A DNA stretch of 64,000 nt from assembly GCA_965603365.1 (NCBI GenBank), contig CBFDCR010000012.1, positions 23,731 through 87,730 of the forward strand, given 5' to 3'. Each line of letters starts with the position of its first letter. The stretch's first letter is position 1. The stretch comes from JAHELQ01 sp965603365 (GTDB lineage Bacteria > Acidobacteriota > Aminicenantia > UBA2199). Position numbers and translations under genes: made by a program. The notes beneath the pieces were generated by a model. That model saw only the letters and a list, made by a program, of their open reading frames with translations. It was not told the DNA's origin and did not search any database. Of the stretch, positions 16,522-24,331 are shown in pieces.

Positions 16522-16600
16522 CTACAATGCAAATTGCAAAATACCCAACAACCAACAGCCAATGGAATCTTTAAGTTCTCATTTTGCAATTTGCCATGTA
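16522..16600 (+). repeat. Dispersed AT-rich repeat, copy R1
   Basis: Contains ACAATGCAAATTGCAAAATA, ACCCAACAACCAACAGCCAAT and CTCATTTTGCAATTTGCCATG (shortened here by reading order). Related copies lie at 29975, 42390 and 45655, always between genes. It has no coding potential. Confidence 0.6.
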
Positions 16601-16636
16601 TCTGGGAAAACCGAAAGGGGACAATTTTCCCCACCC

Positions 16637-16886
16637 TGGTAACCCACAACATTTTGTCGGTACAACGTCTCATTTTGCCGGTACATTACGACAAAACGGC
16701 GGTACAACACGACAAAGTGGCGGTACAATGTGACATTTGTCCGGTACAATGCGATATTTTTATGGTCCGCGTGATATCTTTGCGGTACAACATGACAGAA
16801 TGCCGGTACAATACGATATATTTCCCGTCCCCACGACATTTTACCGGAACAACACCCCATTTTGGCGTTACCACACGCCATATTGA
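16637..16886. repeat. 21-bp tandem repeat array 1 (about 11 units)
   Basis: Units begin CGGTACA at 16658, 16679, 16700, 16721, 16742, 16783 and 16804, with degenerate copies on both sides. The period is 21 bp and the consensus is about CGGTACAAYRYGACAWWWTKS. Both strands stay open and give 7-residue periodic peptides, which is an effect of the period and no sign of a gene. It lies downstream of the lanthipeptide-like precursor gene at 16998. Confidence 0.8.
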
Positions 16887-16997
16887 AGGTCCCATTACCC
16901 GCGCCGAGGCAGATTTCCAAAAAATGAGCCGACCACAGATGCGGCATAAAGTAATGTCATACACCGTGTAGGGGAAACAGGGGAAATGGGAAGAGAG

Positions 16998-17246
16998 TTA
17001 TGGACAATAGAAGGTGCACATAGTTATCGTCCAGTAGGTGGGCACGCAGTCGATAATCGTTTCGCAGTAAGGTTCGACGAATGTAATGCAACCGGCTGCT
17101 GTACATCTTGGTTCGTTGGTTTGACATTCGATGGGGCAAGTTACTGTAACACGGCCGCCTCTTACTTGACTCAGTTCATCATTACCAAGGTTGGCAATGG
17201 TTTTTTTGTTTAGCACCAGTTTTTTTGAAAACTTTTTTGTCTTCAT
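16998..17246 (-). CDS. Class I lanthipeptide-like precursor 3
   Basis: 82 residues. The leader KTKKFSKKLVLNKKTIANL, then GNDELSQVRGG, is the same as in the precursors at 11.4 and 11.6 kb. The core of 51 residues is long, with eight cysteines and about ten Thr, enough for several rings. CGGAGG lies 9 bases before ATG. It is alone on its strand with its own promoter and no modification genes nearby. The core shares little with the other two, so a different product is likely. Confidence 0.85.
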   Translation of the reverse strand: MKTKKFSKKLVLNKKTIANLGNDELSQVRGGRVTVTCPIECQTNEPRCTAAGCITFVEPYCETIIDCVPTYWTITMCTFYCP

Positions 17247-17342
17247 GGTATTAATCCTCCGTTTTTATATAGTTTGTTTTGTCTAACTTGGCTGCAAAAA
17301 TCAAAGGATGCCTTTCTTTTCGACCTTCCTTTTGCATATAAC

Positions 17343-17370
17343 AGTATATGTATTTAACAAAAAAAGTCAA
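17343..17370 (-). promoter_or_regulatory. Promoter of lanthipeptide precursor 3
   Basis: Minus strand: TTGACT (17365-17370), 16 bp, TATACT (17343-17348); leader of about 90 bases. Confidence 0.6.
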
Positions 17371-17430
17371 TAAGTATTTCTGCATTTTTAATTTTAGAAT
17401 CTCTGGGGGACAGCCCAAAAATCGCTTCCC

Positions 17431-17459
17431 TTGACAATTTTGTGATTAAATTCTATACT
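17431..17459 (+). promoter_or_regulatory. Promoter of the small protein at 17476
   Basis: TTGACA (17431-17436), 17 bp, TATACT (17454-17459), with GGAGA between it and ATG. Confidence 0.65.
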
Positions 17460-17475
17460 ATTGCTGGAGACGACA

Positions 17476-17778
17476 ATGGCAGAAGTTATACGTATCAATG
17501 AAAATATAAAAGATATTTTATTAAAACATACCCAAAAGCAGACCCCGGAAGAGAGTCTCAATGAGATATTAAAGAATGAAATCCACAGAAAGATTAAGAG
17601 ATACCTTTTGATGGTTAGACATTTTGAGAGGAAATATAATACTGATTTTGACCGCTTTGAGGCGATGAATAAAGACACCAGGATGGATTATGAAACGGAA
17701 AAAGATTACTTTGACTGGGACATGGCCGTCACTGCCTTAGAAGATTTACATACGGAATTGACCCAACTCCAGCCATAA
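17476..17778 (+). CDS. Small antitoxin-like protein of unknown family
   Basis: 100 residues, start ATG 17476 with GGAGA five bases upstream. The protein is highly charged and helical: an N-terminal VIRINENIKDILLKH, a central NEIHRKIKRYLLMVRHFERKY and an acidic aromatic end DYFDWDMAVTALEDL. This layout resembles small antitoxin-like proteins that pair with a toxin, but no toxin follows: the next 350 bp are a dead restriction-enzyme fragment. Function unknown. Confidence 0.55.
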   Translation: MAEVIRINENIKDILLKHTQKQTPEESLNEILKNEIHRKIKRYLLMVRHFERKYNTDFDRFEAMNKDTRMDYETEKDYFDWDMAVTALEDLHTELTQLQP

Positions 17779-17779
17779 A

Positions 17780-18131
17780 AAACTTTTTGAGGAACCCAAA
17801 ATAGTAATAAGACAAACATCAGATAAAATTGTAGCAACATACGATGAAAAACAATTTTATGCCCTGAACAATGTAATTATTTTAAAACTTAATCATAATA
17901 TAGATCTTAATTACAAATTCATTCTCTGATTTCATCAAAGAAATCAAAAATCAAAAGACATCCCTCTCCAAGAAAGAAGAATTTGACTTAATGGGTCTAT
18001 TTGAAGAACAAAAGTCCAACACCCTGACCCTCCAAAAGGAAATTGACCAGGTCGACAGAGAAATCGACCAGATGGTATATCAATTATACGGGCTGACCGA
18101 CCAGGAGATTAAGATCGTAGAGGAGTCATAA
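17780..18131 (+). pseudogene. Decayed C-terminus of a type IIG restriction-modification enzyme
   Basis: Two pieces in different frames. 17780-17929 reads EEPKIVIRQTSDKIVATYD and FYALNNVIILKL, the TaqI-like specificity part. 17931-18131 reads KKEEFDLMGLFEEQK and QMVYQLYGLTDQEIKIVEES, the usual end of Eco57I-type enzymes. The stretch between them is deleted and there is a stop at 17927. No methylase or nuclease part remains, so it is a remnant of a lost restriction system. Confidence 0.7.
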
Positions 18132-18180
18132 CGCAATTTTCGGTTGTCCCCTATTTTTCGTCCCGAAGTGTCCGTTTCCG

Positions 18181-18519
18181 GACAAAATTTCTCTGATGTC
18201 AGAGAAAATCTTTCCGACGTCAGATAAAATTTCTCCGATGCCGGACAAAATTCTTCCGATGCCAGACAAAATCTTTCTGATGTCAGACAAAATTTCTCCG
18301 ATGCCAGATAAAATTTCTCTGACGCCAGACAAAATCTTTCTGATGTCAGACAAAATTTCTCCGATGCCAGACAAAATCTTTCCGACGTCAGACAAAATTT
18401 CTCCGATGCCAGACGAAATTCCTCTGATGCCAGACAAAATCTTTCTGATGATGTCAGACAAAATTTCTCCGATGCCAGACAAATTTTGTCCGATAACGGA
18501 CACCATTTATCCGTCGTCG
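18181..18519. repeat. 21-bp tandem repeat array 2 (16 units)
   Basis: Sixteen units starting at 18181, nearly all exactly 21 bp with consensus GACAAAATYTYTCYGAYGYCA; unit 13 (18433) has 24 bp through a doubled ATG, and the last two units are degenerate. Many junctions make the dyad TCTGATGTCAGA or a relative such as TCCGACGTCAGA. Because 21 bp is two helical turns, all units face the same side of DNA. The array ends 73 bp before the -35 box of the RiPP operon. It has no spacers and is not a CRISPR. Confidence 0.9.
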
Positions 18520-18568
18520 TCGAGTAACATTTACTCGTGGTTGGCAATCACCTCTTAGCAATAACTAC

Positions 18569-18586
18569 TTGAGGATGCCGCCTCAA
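18569..18586. promoter_or_regulatory. Inverted repeat before the RiPP promoter
   Basis: TTGAGG-ATGCCG-CCTCAA, 6-base arms, 5 bases upstream of the -35 box. It could be an operator or a weak hairpin. Confidence 0.4.
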
Positions 18587-18591
18587 TGCTC

Positions 18592-18620
18592 TTGACTTTT
18601 TTGTTATGGTTCTATACAAT
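18592..18620 (+). promoter_or_regulatory. Promoter of the RiPP operon, leaderless type
   Basis: TTGACT (18592-18597), 17 bp, TACAAT (18615-18620), then 5 bases to ATG 18626. The TTGACTTTTTTG..ATGGTTCTATACAAT layout resembles the two related promoters at 15895 and 29049. Confidence 0.7.
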
Positions 18621-18625
18621 ATGAA

Positions 18626-19675
18626 ATGATAGAAAAGAGGGTTCCGTGCATTGAGGAGTGGGAGGTATTGCCCAAAGCTGGGGCGTTTTATAAGAGAGTC
18701 ACTGTGTTTATCCTGTTTGCGGTATTACTTCACTGTGCCTTTTATGCCAGCCAGGTGGATTTGCCGGAAGTATTGGCCCCTGCCTCTATCCATGTATACG
18801 GCGGCCGAATGTTCATTGCCGAAGCCGCGGCCATTCACATTTACTCGTTGAAGGACTTTAAACAGATAAAGCAATTTGGTCGGCAGGGTACGGGGCCGGG
18901 TGAGTTTTTCCGGGATACCAGACTCACCGTTTTCCCGGAGAGACTCGTGGTAAACACCTTTGGAAAACTGATCTTTTTTTCCCATGATGGCCTGTTGATG
19001 GAAGAGCACAAAAAAGCCGTTGAAATTATGTGGATATATCCGGTTGGCGATTGTTTTGTGGGGTCTGAGTTTGTACCCAGGGTTCAGAAAATCAACATCT
19101 ATGATGGAAATTTTCATCGTGTAAAAAATATCTTCGAGGGCTCGATCGGCTGGGTCTCATATTTCGAGAGCGGAACCGCAAAACAGGACCTCATTATGGT
19201 CAAGGATTACGCTGCACCGCATGTTTATAAAGATAAGATCTATATTTTTGATTCATCGAAGGGTTTCTTCTTTGCTGTTTTTGACAGCAGTGGAAAGAAG
19301 ATTTTTGAGAAGAACATAGAGTATAAACCGCCGAAGGTCAGCGCCGACTACAAGAAGGAGAGGTTGAGACGGCTGGAAGAATCCCCCTGGTTCAAGAGTA
19401 GCAAAGATAGGTTTAATCCTGTATTCCCCGATTTCTTCCCTCCATACCGGTCGGTACGAATTTCAGATGACAGGATATACTTCGTTACTTATCTAAACAT
19501 CGACAATAAAGATGAAGTCGTCGTCACCGATTTAGAGGGCAATCTCATAAAGAAAACGTACATCCCCGCCACCCTTTACGACAAATACATCTTTACCATC
19601 AGCGGCAATAAGGTATACTCTCTAATTGAAGACGACAAAGAAGAATTATGGCAATTACTCATAGGAGATTTATAG
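18626..19675 (+). CDS. Exported 6-bladed beta-propeller protein of the RiPP operon
   Basis: 349 residues. A hydrophobic export signal lies at about 25-42 (VTVFILFAVLLHCAFYAS). The rest shows repeated blade-like strands such as IHVYGGRMFIAEAAAIHIYS and GRQGTGPGEF, the loop motif of 6-bladed beta-propeller proteins. It is a paralogue of the protein at 27962 (same LKDFKQIKQFGRQG.GPGEF against LEDYRLLQQFGREGEGPAEF). It is the first gene of the operon with the cysteine-rich peptide (16 bp gap) and two radical SAM enzymes. Its role may be binding or transport of the product outside the membrane; that is inference. ATG 18626 is set by the promoter. Confidence 0.75.
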   Translation: MIEKRVPCIEEWEVLPKAGAFYKRVTVFILFAVLLHCAFYASQVDLPEVLAPASIHVYGGRMFIAEAAAIHIYSLKDFKQIKQFGRQGTGPGEFFRDTRLTVFPERLVVNTFGKLIFFSHDGLLMEEHKKAVEIMWIYPVGDCFVGSEFVPRVQKINIYDGNFHRVKNIFEGSIGWVSYFESGTAKQDLIMVKDYAAPHVYKDKIYIFDSSKGFFFAVFDSSGKKIFEKNIEYKPPKVSADYKKERLRRLEESPWFKSSKDRFNPVFPDFFPPYRSVRISDDRIYFVTYLNIDNKDEVVVTDLEGNLIKKTYIPATLYDKYIFTISGNKVYSLIEDDKEELWQLLIGDL

Positions 19676-19691
19676 GAAAAAGGAGGCATCG

Positions 19692-19877
19692 ATGATAAAA
19701 AATTTCTTTGGAGGAGTTGAAGAGCCGATGACCCCGGAGTCGGTTACCCTGGGTTGTGGTTGTTGGTGCAGTTGCGAAGGGGCCTGTGGCGATCAAAACG
19801 GCAATAGTACCAGCATGACTGATTTGAATTGCTCACCGTTTCCTAAAGTTGCAATTATTTTGCCACCCCCAGCTTAA
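19692..19877 (+). CDS. Six-cysteine RiPP precursor peptide
   Basis: 61 residues after a strong AAAGGAGG site. The N-terminal part (IKNFFGGVEEPMTPESV) looks like a leader, and the middle reads GCGCWCSCEGACGDQNG, with five cysteines in 12 residues and a sixth at LNC further on. The end is hydrophobic and proline-rich (VAIILPPPA). Size, cysteine content and position before a SPASM radical SAM enzyme support a peptide substrate carrying thioether or other C-linked changes. No double-glycine site is evident, so the cleavage point is unknown. It does not resemble the lanthipeptide leaders of the window. Confidence 0.8.
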   Translation: MIKNFFGGVEEPMTPESVTLGCGCWCSCEGACGDQNGNSTSMTDLNCSPFPKVAIILPPPA

Positions 19878-19928
19878 ACTCAGATTCATTTGTTGTAAAT
19901 CTAAGGCGACGAATAACAAAATCAACTT

Positions 19929-21515
19929 ATGCCACCACATCATATGAAAGTACTGGAAAGCAAAAATAAAGATAATGCTGACCCTCAGATTTGGGCCAAA
20001 CTCTTTGAAATTAACGAGAAAAGATATTGTTACGATGTGGGGACTAACCATATTATGGAAGTTGATGATGTCTTGTATGAGGTCTTGAAAAAATACAATT
20101 ATTCCAATAAAAAGAGGATAGCCGCAGATTTGTCATCCAGATATTCGGTTGAGGATATTGAAAGAGCGGTTGGCGCGGTGGACGAATTCAGCCAGGCCAA
20201 AGGGGGATTTATACTTCAAAAAAGGATTCGTCTGGCGTTTCCTTTCAGCCAGCGTGAATATAAGTTTCTTCTGGAACATTTTCTCAGTCATCTGATTTTG
20301 AATATTACAGAAGACTGCAATTTACGTTGTAAATACTGTGCGTTCAGTGGGAGTTATAAATATAGAAGGACTCACAAAAAAGTTTCGATGCCATGGCCGG
20401 TTATTCAGAAGGCAGTTGATTTCTTTATCCCCCGAACCGTTTTGAGGATAAATGAATTAAAGAGGCCTGTGTCTTTTGGCTTTTATGGAGGAGAGCCCCT
20501 ATTGGAGCCAGGGAAAATGTTCAAAACGGTGGAATACGTTCGGCACAGATGGCCGGATATTTTCCCTGAGATTAATTTTGCCATCACCACAAATGGGACT
20601 TTGCTTTCCCGAGAAATAATTGACCCATTAATAAAGTATAATTTTGGGATTACTATAAGTCTGGATGGTTACAAGGAGTTACACGATAAGAGCCGCATTT
20701 TTATGAAGGGAGGGGGAACGTACGACATAATAATGAAAAACATTGATTTAATTAAAAAAATTGACCGTGAGTATTTCAGACAAAGAGTATTTTTTGCTGG
20801 GGCCATGTCCCCCCCATATGATCTTCACGGAATACTTGAATATTTTCGCAGGGAGTTCCCAAACCAGGAGATCCCAAATGTGTATAGCCTGGTGGATGAA
20901 TTTGACACCGATTTTTTCGATAATTTCGATATGGATGAAGAGAATAGAAAATATGCACAGCAATCCTTTGAAGCCAGATGTGAATTTATAAAGAAAAAAA
21001 TGGAAGGTGAGGATGATCCCATATTATCTGGTTTTATTCAAGATAATACAATGGACATCCATAACAGGAAACTTTTCAGTCTCCCGGAAGCGACATATCC
21101 CAATGGTTGTTGCCCCCCAGGATTAAAAAAACTTTTTGTGGACACGGAAGGAAGATTTCATGTATGTGAGAGGGTGAATTCATATTTTAGCATTGGAGAT
21201 CTGGATAATGGATTTGATATCCCCAAAATATTCGATCTAATAGACGGATACTCAAAAGCAGCCGATCACTGGAAATATTGCTGGGCGATCAGGTTTTGCA
21301 ACTCTTGTTTTGTCTCCGTTATTGAGGGCGATCATTTCTCAAGGGAGAGAAAAAAGACAATGTGTGAGAGAACAAAAGGCGACATCTTAAGTCGGCTGGT
21401 TACGTATGTCTATCTGGCGGAGCATAATCCCCGACTATTTGATAAAAAGTATTTCAGAGGGGAAGATACGGTGGGGGATCTGGTAAAATACCTCCAGCAG
21501 AATAAGTTACATTAA
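19929..21515 (+). CDS. SPASM radical SAM peptide-modifying enzyme
   Basis: 528 residues. About 15-100 form a PqqD-like recognition domain (KRYCYDVGTNHIMEVDDVLYEVL). The radical SAM cluster motif is CNLRCKYC (C130, C134, C137), followed by FYGGEPLLEP and ITTNGTLL. The C-terminal SPASM region has NGCCPPG, FHVCERVN, KYCWAIRFCNSC and a late MCERTK, enough cysteines for two extra clusters. The CWAIRFC segment and KLFVDTEGRFHVCER resemble CcpM-type maturases of cysteine-rich peptides. It likely acts on the 61-residue peptide encoded 51 bp upstream. No clear ribosome site; ATG 19944 is an alternative start. Confidence 0.88.
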   Translation: MPPHHMKVLESKNKDNADPQIWAKLFEINEKRYCYDVGTNHIMEVDDVLYEVLKKYNYSNKKRIAADLSSRYSVEDIERAVGAVDEFSQAKGGFILQKRIRLAFPFSQREYKFLLEHFLSHLILNITEDCNLRCKYCAFSGSYKYRRTHKKVSMPWPVIQKAVDFFIPRTVLRINELKRPVSFGFYGGEPLLEPGKMFKTVEYVRHRWPDIFPEINFAITTNGTLLSREIIDPLIKYNFGITISLDGYKELHDKSRIFMKGGGTYDIIMKNIDLIKKIDREYFRQRVFFAGAMSPPYDLHGILEYFRREFPNQEIPNVYSLVDEFDTDFFDNFDMDEENRKYAQQSFEARCEFIKKKMEGEDDPILSGFIQDNTMDIHNRKLFSLPEATYPNGCCPPGLKKLFVDTEGRFHVCERVNSYFSIGDLDNGFDIPKIFDLIDGYSKAADHWKYCWAIRFCNSCFVSVIEGDHFSRERKKTMCERTKGDILSRLVTYVYLAEHNPRLFDKKYFRGEDTVGDLVKYLQQNKLH

Positions 21516-21579
21516 TCGTGAATCCCGAAATAACGATCAATAGATCTCAAAATCATAGAATAGTTTAAAGAGGTTGACG

Positions 21580-23460
21580 ATGCCCAAAGATGGGATAAAA
21601 CGAATAGTGATGCATTGGATGCCGCCGGCAATGATTACGACCCCTTCCCTTTCCTACTCTATATTAAAAAGTTTCATGAATCAGCATGGGTATGATAGCG
21701 AGATTATTTATTGGAATCAGTTGATATTTAAAATCATGAGACCATTCTTTTATGGTGGGAGGCTTCAAGATTCTGCTGTAGACAATTTATTTCTTGCACC
21801 CTTTTTATTGGAGATTTCGGATAAGTACAGTGACACCCTTAAAAAGAAAAGGGTTTTATCTTTTTTGCGGAGTAATTTATTGAAATTTACAATCAAGGAG
21901 GATGAAGTCGAAGAATATATTTGGGATATTAGGGGAAAAATCGGGCGCTTAGTGGATTCCATTCTGGCTGAGATGGAGGCCGAGAATATTTTCCTGTTCG
22001 GATTTTCCAGTAAATTTTTTCAATGGCTCCCCGGCATGTTACTGGCGGAAAAGTTAAAAGAAAAGTTCCCCGGGATTAAAATAGTAATTGGCGGGTTTGG
22101 AGATCAGAACGCAGCCCGAGAAATACTTCACCTGTGTCGATATTTTGATTTTGCCGTGTGGGGGGAGGGGGAATATCCACTTCTCGGACTCTGCCAGCGA
22201 TTGGAAGATGGTGGCAATCGTTTCGAGTCGATCCCCCGGTTGTTATATTGGGGGCAAGGGGAGGAGATTAAGGCCACCTCATCCCGCAGCCGCTATTTAA
22301 ATTTTGATAACTATATGTATCCTGACTTTTCAGATTTTATCGAATCTTATAACAATGAAGAATTGAGAAAAAATATTTACTTTCCCATTGAATCCTCCAG
22401 GGGCTGCCACTGGAACCGCTGTAAATTTTGTACTTTGAATGTGGGGTATAAATACAGAACCCGATCCCCCGAAAGTATTGTTCGGGAGATTGAATTTATG
22501 TTTGATAAACATAAAATACACCGTTTTCGATTTGCAGACAACGATATTGTGGGAAAGAGCATAGGGCAGTTTGAAAGATTACTGGAGATGGTCACTGCAT
22601 CATCATTGAGAAATCGGGTCAAGTATGACCTCTATGCAGAGATTGTCCACCACGGATTCAATTCCCGGCTTATAAAAAAAATGGCAGTCGCGGGTTTTAC
22701 CCACGTTCAGATCGGCTACGAAGCCATTACCGATGGCTTGTTGAAAAAGATTGATAAAAAAGCAGATTTCGCCGATCATATCCTTTTTGTAAAATTCGCT
22801 TCAAAATATGGAATTTCTATAACCGGAGCCAACATCTTACGGGGGATTATCGGCGAGACCGAAGACGACGTTCTGGAAGGTATTCATGATTTGACATTTC
22901 TAAGATTCTTTTTAAAAGATGCACCTATTCAGTTTTATCATTATATAAGTGAGCTGCGACTTTCTGGAGGGAGCCGGTTTTTCCAGATGTTGAGCCTGGA
23001 AGAGCGTAAAAAATGGAACGCTAGCGCCATGACTTATTTTATCCCCCAGTGGTTCATCGTGAAAGATAACGATCGACGTTTTGGGCTGTTTTCCTTTTCC
23101 AGGGAGTTGGATAATAAAGTCGAATGGGAAAATTTTGAAAAGTTAAATAACTTTCTCGAAAAAACCGAGGTAACGTATCAAATACTTGAAAATAACGGGA
23201 TTTATTATTACAGTGAATTCATGGCCGGGAAGCGGGTGAATTATATCGTGTTCGATGAACCGGAATATTGGCAGGTATTAAAAGCTGCCAACAACGAGGT
23301 AAAATCTTTTAAAGAAATATTCGCCGAAGTCAAGACAAAATTCCCCGGTATTATCGAAAAATATCTGGTTGAGATTATTGAAAAACTAAAAAATGATTTT
23401 TTGATTTACTCCAACAAAGATTTAACGAGAATTGTATCAGTCATGGACACCGGTGAATAG
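21580..23460 (+). CDS. B12-binding radical SAM enzyme of RiPP maturation type
   Basis: 626 residues from ATG 21580 (AGAGG 6 bases upstream). The N-terminal 200 residues form a cobalamin-binding-like domain, then comes ESSRGCHWNRCKFC with C276, C281 and C284. The CX4CX2C spacing differs from the usual CX3CX2C, as is common in the RiPP maturation radical SAM group. LNVGYKYRTRSPESIVREIEF and FRFADNDIVG follow. The enzyme may methylate the peptide at unactivated carbons. It lies 64 bp after the SPASM enzyme on the same strand, so both probably modify one peptide. Confidence 0.85.
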   Translation: MPKDGIKRIVMHWMPPAMITTPSLSYSILKSFMNQHGYDSEIIYWNQLIFKIMRPFFYGGRLQDSAVDNLFLAPFLLEISDKYSDTLKKKRVLSFLRSNLLKFTIKEDEVEEYIWDIRGKIGRLVDSILAEMEAENIFLFGFSSKFFQWLPGMLLAEKLKEKFPGIKIVIGGFGDQNAAREILHLCRYFDFAVWGEGEYPLLGLCQRLEDGGNRFESIPRLLYWGQGEEIKATSSRSRYLNFDNYMYPDFSDFIESYNNEELRKNIYFPIESSRGCHWNRCKFCTLNVGYKYRTRSPESIVREIEFMFDKHKIHRFRFADNDIVGKSIGQFERLLEMVTASSLRNRVKYDLYAEIVHHGFNSRLIKKMAVAGFTHVQIGYEAITDGLLKKIDKKADFADHILFVKFASKYGISITGANILRGIIGETEDDVLEGIHDLTFLRFFLKDAPIQFYHYISELRLSGGSRFFQMLSLEERKKWNASAMTYFIPQWFIVKDNDRRFGLFSFSRELDNKVEWENFEKLNNFLEKTEVTYQILENNGIYYYSEFMAGKRVNYIVFDEPEYWQVLKAANNEVKSFKEIFAEVKTKFPGIIEKYLVEIIEKLKNDFLIYSNKDLTRIVSVMDTGE

Positions 23461-23487
23461 CGAAGGGTGGGGGAGGAGTCGGATTTG

Positions 23488-23516
23488 TTGACATGGGGGG
23501 GGAATTAATTTAAAAT
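23488..23516 (+). promoter_or_regulatory. Promoter of the thioesterase gene
   Basis: TTGACA (23488-23493), 17 bp, TAAAAT (23511-23516). It gives the thioesterase and ankyrin genes their own transcript. Confidence 0.6.
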
Positions 23517-23563
23517 TTGTTTTGGTGTGAAATTGTTTTAATAAGTAGAGGTTGAAGCGGTCT

Positions 23564-24304
23564 ATGAGAAGTGTGGTTCAGGTAATAAAAAAGTCGGGTT
23601 CGTCGAAACAGATGGTGATGTTTCCCTTTGGGGGCGGCAGCGGCTATTCGTTTATGGAACTGGTCAAGGAGATTACGGCGGATGCCGAAGTCATCGTGAT
23701 CAATCCGCCGGGTCACATGTTCAACAACGGCAAGCCCCTGGAGAGTATCGATGCCATGGCCTATCTCTATTCAAGGGAACTCCTCCCTCTTTTAAAAGAG
23801 AACTGCCTGTTTTTCGGCCACAGCATCGGCGCACTGGTAGCCTATGAGATGTGCCGGGACTTAGAACGGAAACTGAATATTAAGAAACTGATCATCTCCA
23901 GTGTCAATCCCCCCCACTGTGTGATGGCTGAGGTGGATATGCATTCCGGCATGGATACGCCGCAGTTGATTCAAAAATCGATAAAAATGGGCGGCATGCC
24001 GGAGATCTTCAAGGAAGATTCCGATCTGCTGGAGAAGTTCATCGCCGGTTTGAGGGCGGATTTGAAGGCCCTGGAGAGATATGACGGCGGTAAATGGGCC
24101 GATGCCGGTAAAATAGGGACCGGCGGCCTGGTATTATACAGCGACGGGGATTATATTGTCGATCCGCTGAAGGTAAGAGAGTGGAACCGGTACCTGGATT
24201 GTTCAGATTTCGTCCAATTTTCCGGCGACCACTTCTACCTGTTCGAGCCGGCCAATCTAAAAGCGGTGGCCCGGCTGCTATCTACCCAGATCAATATGGG
24301 GTAG
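23564..24304 (+). CDS. Type II thioesterase-like alpha/beta hydrolase
   Basis: 246 residues. MVMFPFGGGSGYSF, VIVINPPGHM and FFGHSIGALVAYEMCR are the classic thioesterase II motifs, with the nucleophile serine in GHSIG; GDHFYLF near the end carries the catalytic His. Such enzymes free acyl groups from carrier proteins in antibiotic pathways. No carrier protein or NRPS is in the window, so a link to the adjacent RiPP genes would be unusual. ATG 23564 is chosen; TTG 23552 has no room for a ribosome site. Confidence 0.8.
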   Translation: MRSVVQVIKKSGSSKQMVMFPFGGGSGYSFMELVKEITADAEVIVINPPGHMFNNGKPLESIDAMAYLYSRELLPLLKENCLFFGHSIGALVAYEMCRDLERKLNIKKLIISSVNPPHCVMAEVDMHSGMDTPQLIQKSIKMGGMPEIFKEDSDLLEKFIAGLRADLKALERYDGGKWADAGKIGTGGLVLYSDGDYIVDPLKVREWNRYLDCSDFVQFSGDHFYLFEPANLKAVARLLSTQINMG

Positions 24305-24331
24305 ACCGCTTCACCATAAGGGAAGGTAAAC

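Noticed and set aside
16534..16971. Frames on both strands through array 1
   Set aside because: Open only because of the 21-bp period; they give 7-residue periodic peptides with no signal or start site.
18181..18519. CRISPR array
   Set aside because: Units are contiguous with no unique spacers and there are no cas genes.
18080..18558. Three frames through array 2
   Set aside because: Same reason: period of 21 bp keeps all frames open on both strands.
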